Shown one piece after another: positions 1 to 9,700 of a DNA stretch of 10,566 nucleotides; position 1 is the stretch's first letter, and every line of letters starts with the position of its first letter. The notes beneath the pieces are model-generated. The model saw nothing but the letters and a program-made list of their open reading frames with translations, was not told the origin of the DNA and searched no databases. The position numbers and the translations under genes were made by a program. The DNA comes from JALQUL01 sp964556425 (GTDB lineage: Bacteria > Pseudomonadota > Gammaproteobacteria > Burkholderiales > Burkholderiaceae_C), in NCBI GenBank assembly GCA_964556425.1, contig CAZKWC010000086.1:1-10566 (forward strand). Reading direction: 5' to 3'.

Positions 1-25
1 TGTGTCTTACCAATTAAAATGGTAA
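1..25 (+). CDS. 3' end of an outer-membrane beta-barrel protein, probably an autotransporter (partial)
   Basis: Reading in phase from base 2 gives VSYQLKW followed by TAA at 23-25. Alternating hydrophobic residues and a final aromatic residue are the usual C-terminal signature of outer-membrane beta-barrels, which the Bam complex recognises. The peptide is strikingly like the end of the autotransporter in this same window (ISYNLGW-stop): S, Y, L and W fall in the same register. A strong + strand terminator follows 32 bases later, as expected for the end of a + strand gene. Only seven codons are visible, so this is an inference from a very short match. The other two + frames also hit stops by about base 50, and neither has a comparable ending. 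If right, the locus carries at least two tandem autotransporter-type genes. Confidence 0.5.
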
Positions 26-57
26 AAATAGTTTAAATAATAAATACTAAGTGGCAC

Positions 58-90
58 CCCCACTCTTATCAATTAAGAGTGGGGTTTTTT
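58..90 (+). terminator. Rho-independent terminator of the upstream gene
   Basis: A perfect 11-bp stem (58-68 CCCCACTCTTA with 74-84) closes a 5-base loop TCAAT and is followed at once by six T (85-90). The U-tract lies only on the + strand side, because the opposite flank (GTGGCAC) is not T-rich. It therefore terminates + strand transcription entering from the left, consistent with the gene fragment at 1-25. Confidence 0.92.
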
Positions 91-360
91 ATGGTATTTG
101 CAATTGGTACTTATGATTTGCCTATGTCAAACCATGTTGGCTACTTTAATTAGCAACAGCTATTAGTCGGGCCAATATTGAACCAATAGTTAATTGGATG
201 TTTAGCAACAAAGACTTAGACTTCAATGCTATCTAAATTGCCAAACCATACCCTTTAGATAAAATGAACAATTTTGACGAATCAATTTTTTAATAATATT
301 AATCACTAATTTATTAAAGATTTATTTAAATTAAATAAAAATAATTAAAATATAAATGTG

Positions 361-382
361 GTTAATATAACCGAATATTAAC
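361..382. repeat. Perfect 8-bp inverted repeat (possible operator)
   Basis: GTTAATAT (361-368) and ATATTAAC (375-382) are exact reverse complements separated by AACCGA. The half-site spacing suits a dimeric helix-turn-helix regulator. It lies about 310 bases before the autotransporter start, far for direct control of the proximal promoter. A nested 5-bp hairpin, GGTTA/TAACC (360-364 with 368-372), overlaps it. In DNA this AT-rich, short inverted repeats arise easily, so function is uncertain. Confidence 0.3.
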
Positions 383-596
383 TAATTAAATTATTTATCT
401 ACATTCATTTACATTTTTTTAAAATTTTATAATGTGAAATAAATTATTTTTATTAACAAAAACTATAAAAAATAAATTTTGGAAGTTTGATTTTTCTCTT
501 AGTAAATAAGTTAAAAATTTATAAAATTAGATTTAAAATTATTAAATTACCATTTAAAAAAAATAATTGTCTAAAAGTGTGTCTTATTAAGCACTA

Positions 597-637
597 AATT
601 GATTAAATAAAATTTATATTTGAGTTAATTGATTAAA
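597..637. repeat. Direct repeat AATTGATTAAA, two copies 30 bp apart
   Basis: The 11-mer AATTGATTAAA occurs at 597-607 and again at 627-637. The second copy sits in a small palindrome, TTAAT-TG-ATTAA (625-636). The first keeps the core AAT-TG-ATT. The 30-bp offset is close to three helical turns, so both copies would face the same side of the DNA. The second copy lies just downstream of the candidate -35 hexamer, where a repressor could act. Base composition alone could produce this. Confidence 0.3.
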
Positions 638-648
638 CCCGATAGATT
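620..648 (+). promoter_or_regulatory. Candidate sigma-70 promoter for the autotransporter gene
   Basis: TTGAGT (620-625) resembles the -35 consensus in four of six positions. After a 17-base spacer, TAGATT (643-648) resembles the -10 in four of six. The spacing is optimal, and the -10 ends 43 bases before the ATG at 692. In DNA this AT-rich many weak -10 matches exist, so this is one candidate only. Confidence 0.3.
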
Positions 649-691
649 TAAAAATAAAAAGCATAGACTGATTTTTTAAAAAGAAAATATT

Positions 692-2889
692 ATGAATAAA
701 AATCAGCGAAGTATTGTTCAATTTAGTACACAATCGTGGTTTGCAGTAGCTAAAAATACTTCAGATAAATGTAAAAAAAATAAAAATCAATCAATTAATA
801 AATCAACTAGTAAGTTGCTTGAGCGCAACATTACAAAATCCCTACAAGTAAGTGGTCTCGTTTTGTCTGTATTGTTGAGTTCAAATGCCAAGGCAAGCGA
901 GTGCAAAAACACAATGACCACTATTACTATAAAGAACAGCACCCTCGAGAAGCAAACTTGCTCTGGGGCTTCTACAGTGCTAAAAACATTTTGACTGGCT
1001 CAAACAAGATAATTATTTCTAATCATTTTACTGATTCAACAGTTAACAAATTTATAAAATTGGGTCTTGAAAAAGACAATATCTCTATAGGAGACAAGAA
1101 CGAGATTGGCAATATTTCAGTTGTTACTGACACACTAGGTATTCATGCTAATTATTTAGACTATTCAAGAAACAATACTTTTTGCGGGCTAGAAAATGTG
1201 GTGCTAAACGGTAATTCAAGAGCTACAACCGAGCACTCTAGATTTGAACTTTACAACGGCTCTGCAAATAATGGCAATTTAATATTAAATACTGAAGATG
1301 GAGCTGATAATTTTTTACCAAATAGTCATTCGACTTCAGTTAACGCAGAAAATATCATTGATTTTGAAACAATTAAAATCATTAATAATATCGCAGTAAA
1401 TTTATCAGGTAAACAGTTAATATTACAAAACTCCGCCAATTTAAGCTCAAATAATGCAGTTGAAATTAACTCAGGTAGTCAACTTGGCTTCAATACAAAT
1501 ACCTTCACTATTGCGGGTGGCAAAGGTGTCATTAATCATGGTAGGCTTAATTTAAGAGGCAATGCACTTGGGCAACAACTTCAAATTACAGGCGATTATG
1601 TGGGCTCAGTTGGCTCGAATATTTTGTTTAATACTCGGCTTGGAAACGACTCTTCTATTACCGATAAATTAGTTATTTTTGGTAATACCTCTGGTTCTAG
1701 CAATGTTTTAGTACAAAACAGTGGTGGTATTGGTGGTGCTACTATCAATGGTATTAAGATAATTGAGGTTCAAGGCAATTCAGATGCTGTTTTTACGCTT
1801 GCTACACCAGTTCAAGTTGGAATTTACGAGTATTTTTTATACAAAACTGCTAAAGACTGGAGTTTAATGAGTAAGACTCCTTCTAATATAAGCGAAACAC
1901 CTATAGCAACACCAAGCCCGTTATTGCTATCTGAACCCACTATTTATAGGCCAGCAGTTTCGGGTTATTTACAAGCCGCTCAAGCCCAATTTGACCAAAT
2001 AAATTATCTCGTCGGCAGTTTAGAACACAGACAATCAATTAACTTAGAGCATTTTAACATTTGGGGTCGTACCTTTAATAATCAAACGCATAATCAAAGC
2101 AGTACTTTTGAACACGATCAGTCGGATCAAACACTTCAGTTTGGTAAAAATACCATGAGATCGGATACGGAAATAGAGGGTACTAGAACACAAGTTAATG
2201 CTGGTATAACGGTCAACATAGGACAACAAGTTGCTGATTATTTCGATACACAAAGAGCCTTTACTAGAACAGGTAATGTTACCGGTCAATCCTACACCAA
2301 TAATTATGGCCTAGGTGTTTATTACACTCGCCGCAACGAAGTCAACCCTTATATTGATTTACAAGCCATTGTCATTAGCAATCGTACTGAGTTTATCGAC
2401 ATATATGATATATCTGCCAAACAAAATGGCTTAGGAGTGGCTTTGTCAGCTGAAATGGGCAAAATTATTGGCTTGGGTACAAGCGAATTCGGCCTTACTC
2501 CGCAAGCTCAAATTATTTATCAGGCCATGACCTACGATGGCTTTGACGACTCTATTTCCGTTGTGGGCCAACAAGAAGCCCAAAGTATGAGAGCTAGATT
2601 GGGTGTTGCATTTCATTCGAACAAAAAAACTTCTGTGCCGTCAAAAACCGACTGGAGCGCAAGTCTTAATTTATGGCAAGAGTTAATTGTGAGCCCAACT
2701 CGCATGATTGCAGGTCAGGTAATCAGCCCAGAAAACAACTCAAAACCATGGCTTGAATTAGGTATTGGAGTGAGTCATCAATTAGATGAGGACAGTAGCT
2801 TCAATGCACAGGTTTGCTATAAACACAGCGTTACAGGCAAACAATACAGCGGCAACGCCATTAATATCTCCTACAATCTTGGTTGGTAA
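692..2889 (+). CDS. Type Va autotransporter, pertactin-like passenger and beta-barrel, interrupted by a one-base frameshift
   Basis: This is a secreted or surface protein whose C-terminal barrel inserts in the outer membrane and exports its own passenger. The start at 692 is favoured because its N-terminus (MNKNQRSIVQF...SWFAVAK) resembles the ESPR extended signal-peptide region. A lysine-rich stretch, a hydrophobic core (about residues 50-62) and an NAKA cleavage site near residue 68 follow. Purine-rich AAAAAGAAAA at 678-687 is the only RBS-like element. This frame stops at 994. The rest lies one base back (-1) and stays open to 2889. Restoring one base near 982-992 gives 732 residues: a short beta-helical passenger (about 69-295), an autochaperone-type domain (about 299-390: GDYVGS, DKLVIFGNTSGSSNV, YEYFLYK) and an autotransporter barrel (about 424-732) ending in NISYNLGW. 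The passenger is small for the family and shows no protease or other catalytic motif. The ligand is unknown. Confidence 0.85.
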
Positions 2890-2923
2890 AACTACCCATT
2901 TTAAAATGCTATAAGCTGACTTT

Positions 2924-2959
2924 AAAAGCCTCTATTCAATAAGCCAATAGAGGCTTTTT
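2924..2959. terminator. Bidirectional rho-independent terminator between convergent genes
   Basis: A perfect 13-bp stem pairs AAAAGCCTCTATT (2924-2936) with AATAGAGGCTTTT (2946-2958) around a 9-base loop. The stem has four A at one end and T at the other, so both strands end in a U-tract (five T on +, four on -). It lies 34 bases after the autotransporter stop and 16 bases after the stop of the convergent giant gene at 2975, so it can serve both. Confidence 0.9.
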
Positions 2960-2974
2960 ACACTTAGCCCAGCA

Positions 2975-3729
2975 TCAATCATTAACCTTCACTGAATAGG
3001 TTACCAAACCAGTCCCGGCCGCAGGTAAGACACCTGTAAACACCCATTTAATAGGGCCAGATGCCCCCACACTAGGTGCACTGCCAGAGGCGTTACTAGG
3101 AGTTGCACAAGCAGTAATTCCAGTAGGTAAACTGCTAGGACAAGCAGCCGATACAAAAACAGTATAGGCCGGTGTGGCATCATTAATCACTAAGTTATTA
3201 ATAGCCGCTAAACTATTATTGGTAAATGTAATTTGGTATTCAAGAAGCTCGCCAATTTTGGCTGTATTTTGAACTCCAAAACTACCAGAAGTGCTCAAAT
3301 TTCTTACCTTTTTTACTAGTACCAAAGCAGAACTGGTGCTAGAAATAACATCTTTATTTAGCAACAACTCGCTTACAGTGCTTAAATTGTCGTACACAAA
3401 ATTAGCTTGTATTTGAAAACTTCTTTGAGCGTTTTCCGGCACACCCAAGGGAGATGTGACCTGCACAATTAAACAAACCACCTGATTAGCCGTCACATTT
3501 AATGAGGTGCTAAGTACACTATCACCTGCTGATGTATCAATTTTGGCATCACAATTAGCGTCTGTATAAATCACTTCAGACCAACCCGCTAGCACCGGTG
3601 TACTAAGGCTATTAATGATGCTAAAACTCACCACACCAGCAGTGCCTGCTGTAAAAGTATGAGGCAAACTCACACTGCTACCAGGAGCGACTTGTTTATT
3701 AATGTTGGCATTTAAAGTGGCAGTTAATA
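2975..3729 (-). other. C-terminal beta domain plus DUF11-like domain of the giant protein
   Basis: From about 3725 to 3340 a beta-rich segment (LPHTFTAGTAGVVSFSI, GWSEVIYTDANCDAKID, VVCLIVQVTSPLGVP) has one Cys pair. I recognise its general type as recurring before DUF11 domains but give it no formal name. From about 3335 the protein reads LVLVKKVRN, KIGELLEYQITFTNNS, NLVINDATPAYTVF, then WVFTGVLPAAGTGLVTYSVKV, which is the DUF11 (conserved repeat) pattern, again with one Cys pair. The protein stops right after this domain with VND, with no export or anchor signal. Confidence 0.65.
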
Positions 3730-6700
3730 CATCACCAAAATTTACTCCCGTAATAGCCGATCCAGCCCATGTTAAAGTCACTTTATCAAGCGTCCTTTCG
3801 TAGCTAGACTGAAAACTAGGAGCCACGGTAGTAGAACTATAGTTGGCCAAATTGGTTTGTTCTACACATACAGTGCTACCACTGCTAACACTTGCAGGAA
3901 TACTAAAACTATAACTTCCATCTGCAGAAGTGTTGGCGTTTGCCACACCTGAAATGGCAACACCACTACAGTTGGTAAGCTGCAGGTTAACACCCGCAAG
4001 CGCCGATTCAGTGCCATTTTTAATACCGTCGTTGGCAATACCACCACTGCCCAGCCCATTGTCAACAAAGACCTGTCCTGCAATTATAGGGTTCACTAAT
4101 CGGTTAATAAAAGTACAAATCAAATCGGCACCATTTTTCATAAATGAAGCGTCAATGGCAAGAGCATTACTACTGCTTAAACTACCAATTACACTGCCAG
4201 TTGGGTTGCCACTCACCGCCGCATTATTATCAAAACAAGAGGCCGACTCTAATGCCCAAGCACTTGGCAATACCTCGGTAATAGTGGTAGCGACAGCTGT
4301 TGACGCTAAAAACTGACCCGCATTACTTGCTGTTGTTGCTTCAGAACTTTGCGTCATATTTTGAGTGGTGGTAACCGTGCTTTCAACAAATCCATTGGTA
4401 CCGGTAAAACTAAAACTACCCACTGCATTACGAGTTTGTTTTTTAATTGTAATTTTAGGCAGGTTTAAATTATTGGTAAAAGTACAAGTAATAATGTCAC
4501 CTGCTACAGGGCTAAGACTTGCACTTACCACTAGCGGACTTCCCGATTTAATTAAGCCACTATTGCTTGGTAAGGTTGTGGTTGAAGCCGAGTTACTATT
4601 GGTACAACTAATAGTACTTGCATAATGGGTCATACTACTACTGCCCACCGTGGTAGTGTCAGTGAGGCTATAAGTTTGTCCCTGGGTTAAAGTCATCAAC
4701 TCAGTCGTTGCACTAGTAGCGCCAGCAGTTGTACTAACCGAAGTCACACCCGCTAGAATACCGCTTCCAGAAACTGCCACGGTAAACTCATCGCTTGATG
4801 CCGACCTTGCAACCACTGTTTTATTCAGTGTTAATTGAGGTTGCGGGGTATCCTCTAAAGTACAAGTGATATTGTCTGCCGCATTTAAAGAAAGTGTTAA
4901 GCCTACTGCTGGATTAAACAGGGTTTTGCTGGTAGGAATAACTGTCGAACTACTAGAAGCGGCATTACTACAAATAATGGTGGTTCGATATAAATTGGCA
5001 GCACTCACAGCACCCGATGACATGACCTGCGTGATGGTGTAATTAACTGAGTTATTGGCCTCGTAAGCAGTTGCGGTAAAACTTAAAGTGCTGCCGGTTG
5101 TACTCACACCTCCACCAATAGCACCAGAAGTAGTAGAAACCACCGTACCAGTGGTGGTAGCTGCATTGGCAGTTATACCGGTTCTAATTTCAGTGGTAAA
5201 TTGATCGGCCGAGTTAANNNNNNNNNNNNNNNNNNNNNNNNNNNNNNNNNNNNNNNNNNNNNNNNNNNNNNNNNNNNNNNNNNNNNNNNNNNNNNNNNNN
5301 NNNNNNNNNNNNNNNNNTCACCAGAGGCGTTTCTATTGCCTGCTGGGCAAGTGGTACTGGTTTGATCTGCAATAAAAATTTCAAGTGTGCTACTAGCCGG
5401 TGCACAACCCTTAATATTAAGACTACTACCACTGACTGAACTCGCCCCTAATATTGGAAAATTTTGTAGATTGTTTGCGCCACTATCAGAGTCGTTGCCA
5501 TCATTAACCGTCACGCCATTATTAGCCAAATCAATACCTAACAATGAATTGGTAAAAATACTATTTTTGCTAATTAAATTACCAGTTCCAGAAGTAATGG
5601 CAATTGCATTACCCGTCGTACCATTAATTAAATTTTTGCTAACAGTGTGGTTGCTACCCGAAATGACAACACTATTTCCTAAGGCATCAGTGAGTGTATT
5701 TTCAGAAATTAAAACGCCACCAGCGGTCGCACTTGTAACATTCACACTATTAGTACCAGAGGTTTCAATTTTATTTTGCAGCACAGAAACTGTGCTATTG
5801 GCATTGTTGACCCCTACACCAAACTTAGAGCTCAAAATATAATTTTGACTAATGGTAGCTGAGCTTGAATTACTACCCCAAATTAAAATACCGTTGCCAG
5901 AGGGCATATAGCCAATAATATTTTTGGTAAATACCAAGCCTGTTCCCACATCGGTAATGTCTATTCCAGAGCCTTGTGTAACACCAGGAGAATCTAAACT
6001 GCTCGCATTGGCTTTAAGGCCCAACACCATATTATTCACATTTAAATTATTCACATTAGATGCAGTAGTCAATATAGTCGAATTAGCCACAATTTGAGAA
6101 TAAGCATTAGTGGTATTACCAAATCCTAAAATCGCCATATTTTGAATCGTGGTGTTGGCGGCCTTGACTAAAAAACCTGGAGCTGCGGGTGCCGAGTTAT
6201 TGATCATTTCTAACTCAGGTCGGTTAATTTTAGTCATGACTGCTTCATCCCCAGAACCAAGCACTCCATCCGTACCCAAACCAACACTACCTGCATAGCC
6301 CATAGTACCAGCATTAGAATCTACTACAGTGCTGCCATCTTGATTGCTATATGCAGTGCCGTCTATGGTGGTGTAGGAATCGGTAATAGCTATGCTAGTG
6401 GTAGGGATAGTGGTTGCAGAACTAATTGACCAATACGAACTAGAGCCAGCATTTTGCGCCAAGCTTGGTACAAAACGCATTAAATTGGCACCCGTTACTG
6501 TGTTGGCATTAATAACAAACTGCCTTAAAGAACCCTGCTGAGCCGTATCTAGTACGTTGGTCACTACGTTATAAGAAAATCCAAAATTAACATTGGTAAT
6601 AGCGGTCGCTAAAGAATCAACCACAATTCGAGTGACATGTTCTTTAGTGTTTAAAGTAGTGGTACCCGCATCGGCTACAGAAGCTTGCCTACCGCCAAAG

Positions 6701-9700
6701 CATGCTCCCGTACTTGGATTAAGGGCGTTGCTATCTGAAGTAGGATTGCTTGTATGACTTGTGTAATCGGAACCTATACATAAAACCCCAGAACCCGAAC
6801 CGCCTGCCACGCCACCGTTGCCTGTTCCTGCACTGGCATAGGTTTGCTCGTATAAAACACTTGTTAAAGCGATTGGTGCATCTACTGCGACATAATAGGT
6901 CGTACTGGTGGCCAAATTAGAGAATGAATAAGCTCCAGAAGCATTAGTGGTGGTGGTAGCTACTTGAGTGCCTGCGCTATTAAATAAGCGCACAGTTTGT
7001 CCACTTAAAACTGGGTTATTACTATCACCTACAGTTTCAGAGGCTAGAAGGTTGGCGTTAGTATCTTGAAAAACTACCCCAGAGACATTGCCTAAAAATA
7101 TATTAGCCGCAAATTCGGAGGTATCGCCTATAGTGCCAAGGCCTGCCGTGGTACGAATAGCAATTGCTGTAATTTGATCAGTGGCTGCTAAATCGGAGGT
7201 GGTAATACTGCCACTAAATGTTCCGCCAGATCGATTGCTTAAAGTGCCTAAATAAACAGATCCTTCACCAGCAGACAAGCCATCGGTTGCACTGGTGTCG
7301 CCAGTACCTGGGGTTGATTTATAAAGTTCTATGTTAAAGTTTCCTGTAGCACACATAGTACCGGTAACAGTTAGCGTTCCAGAAATAAAACTCGCAGTGT
7401 TAATGGTAGGCCGTGCCAAACCACCATTAGGTGAACTACCACCCGAGGTATTATTACAGGCATTGGTGTTTAAGCTTACTCCATTGTTGCTAAGGTCAAT
7501 TGCATTAGACGAGTTGCCACTAAAGTGATTTTGGCTAATAAAACTACCTCTAAAACCAGCCACATAAATACCAGGACCCGTGTTATTTTGAATAATATTA
7601 TCTTTAATAGTAATTAAATTATTGGTGTTTTTATGCAGATTAATACCACCGGCATTTGAACCCGTACCGTTACTAATAAAGCTGCTGTTTAACACCTGAA
7701 AAGTGCCACCAAACGTATAAAACTGAATACCTGAGCTAATATTGTTGGTAAACAAACTATGGTCCACCCGAGAGTCACCCGTCATACTGGTAACCCCTGC
7801 CAATGAAACACTTTCATCCACCACAGAATTCAAACCATTCGATCTAAACTCATTGTCTAAAATTTTAATATCTGAATGGGAATAATTATTTAAAAACACG
7901 CCGCCCAATTTAGAAAATCCAAACAAACTATTTTGAATCGTCATGCCAGCAATATTAGATGAAGCAAAAATATGATAGGTGCTACGGTTGGCGTTTCCTG
8001 GGTCTGTAAAACCACTCGCAAAACTACCAAAAAGCATATTATTAAACAAAATATTGGTAGAAGGATTGATATTAATTTGACCTCTTAATACCCCCATTGA
8101 CTGCATCACAAAGTTGCTAGCATTCACATTAAAAGCGCCGCCTACAATTTCATATTCTGGTGCATTTAAACCCGGCAAGGTACCAGTAATTCGACCTACT
8201 TGAGTAGTGGTATTACCCAACACCACATTGTTAGTGTTTAAAATACTTGTGCCATCGGTGTTGTTATAGGTAGTGCCATCTAGGGTGGTATCACCGCCTG
8301 TAACAGTGGGCAAACCAGCCGATAATACATTGCTCCAGTAAGTGGTTTGATTAGGCGTTACTGCCGGCACAAACCTCATTGAATTGGCTCCTGCTATATC
8401 GTTGGCATTGGTCATAAATTGACGCAAGCTACCTTGACAACTTGCCACTACCAAACTGCCAGCAGTGCCTGTTACCGGGCAAGTTGCAAAGTCGTTAGCA
8501 TTAGTCACGACATCATTACTAAAACCAAAATTGACTCCAGTCACAGCCGTTTGCGTAACGGCTAACACTTTAATCACATGTTCTTTGTCGTTTAAAACAA
8601 AACCACCAGACACAGTAGAAAGTGTATCGCCAGTATTGCCCCTCCTACCACCGTAACATGGCCCATTTAATGGATTAGCGCCTGGGCTTCCCACTACCCA
8701 CTCACTGGGCGAGGTAGTGTAATTGGCCCTTGCCGTATAGCTAGGACTAGCACCCGTACAAATAGGCCCAGAACCAGTATCTGCATTACCCGAACTACCC
8801 CAAGTTTGTTCTCTAAAAGATGCATCTGCAGCCACATAATAAGTATCGGGGCTTAAGTTGTTAAAACTATAATCGCCCGTACTATTAGTGCTAGTAGAGG
8901 CAATTTGAACCCCATTTTTAGAAAATAAACGAACCGTTTGTGAGGCTAATGCGCTACCACTACCTGCAGTGGCATTAGGATCGAGCAAGACCTTACCAGT
9001 AATAGATACCACACTACTACCTAGCGTTTTTACTGCGCTCATCTCGCTAGTACCCAGCATTGTAGAAGTACAACCCGAGGTACAGGTAGAGGAAACGGTT
9101 AACACGTCGCCATCGGCTACTGTAACGCCACTAGCCAAAGTAACAGTGGAATCAAAAACAGACCCTCCTGTAACGCCTGTAATGCGACCCACATAGACAC
9201 TGGCTTCTCCAGTGGCCACACAAGAGGCTGATGAAGCATTGGGCGTAGCACAAGTACTAGAGGCAGTGCCATCTAAGGCACCAAAATCGCCATTGCCAGG
9301 ACTGGCTTTATACACTTCTAGAGTATGAGTGCCAGTCCCACAAAACAAAGTGGTTAATTTTAAACTAGAGCCTACTAAGTTAAAGCTGGTCACTTCTGGT
9401 CGGGGCAAACCACCATTGGCAGTAGAACCATTGCTTACACAATTCGCACCATTTAAAAGAGTCGAGTTAGAGGTAACCGAACTGGTATTGCTATCAATTA
9501 AATCAATCGAGTTACGAAGATTATTAGTAAAGGTATTTTGTGAAACCACCGCTAAAGCAGAAGCACCAATTAACACGCCCGCGCCATTGTTATTACTTAA
9601 ACTGTTAGAAGAAATGGTATTGGCTGCGGTTGAAGTAGTCGTAATGCCGTTACCATTATCGGCAACTGTACTGGCTCTTGTGCCAGAGATAGCATTTTTA

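Larger units (their letters stand above)
91..691. other. Gene-free, strongly AT-rich intergenic region
   Basis: No frame on either strand gives a credible gene here. Bases 91-290 have a more ordinary composition. One + strand stop-to-stop stretch (about 151-232) reads as a protein-like peptide including IVNWMFSNKDLDFNAI, but it is only about 27 codons, has no recognisable homology by eye, and could be a decayed gene remnant or chance. Bases 301-660 contain 47 G/C in 360 (13%, hand count), far below the flanking genes. Such AT-rich leaders are common upstream of surface-protein genes and are typical targets of H-NS-like silencers. That role is inference. Smaller repeats and a promoter candidate inside the stretch are listed separately. 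Confidence 0.7.

Noticed and set aside
151..232. Possible small gene or gene remnant with the peptide IVNWMFSNKDLDFNAI
   Set aside because: It spans only about 27 codons between stops, with no start context and no recognisable family. It is kept as a remark in the intergenic entry.
578..586. TGTGTCTTA shared with window bases 1-9, considered as element ends or duplicated sites
   Set aside because: The match is nine bases only. The left copy lies within the barrel-like C-terminal codons, and there is no flanking similarity or target duplication.
901..990. Start of the autotransporter at the GTG at 901 in the passenger frame
   Set aside because: It would lack any signal peptide, and the first 30 residues (MQKHNDHYYYKEQH...) read like an off-frame shadow. 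The frame from 692 over the same bases gives a good passenger start after an ESPR-like signal peptide.
2975..5143. Separate 722-residue gene starting at GTG 5143
   Set aside because: The frame is open and protein-like up to the gap at 5217, there is no signal peptide at this start, and the start falls inside a SpaA-like domain.
5173..5217. C-terminus LTRPINLPLKLEPV-stop of the module 3 frame after the gap
   Set aside because: It exists only because the placeholder gap is 100 N long. The same bases give a good domain sequence in the neighbouring frame.
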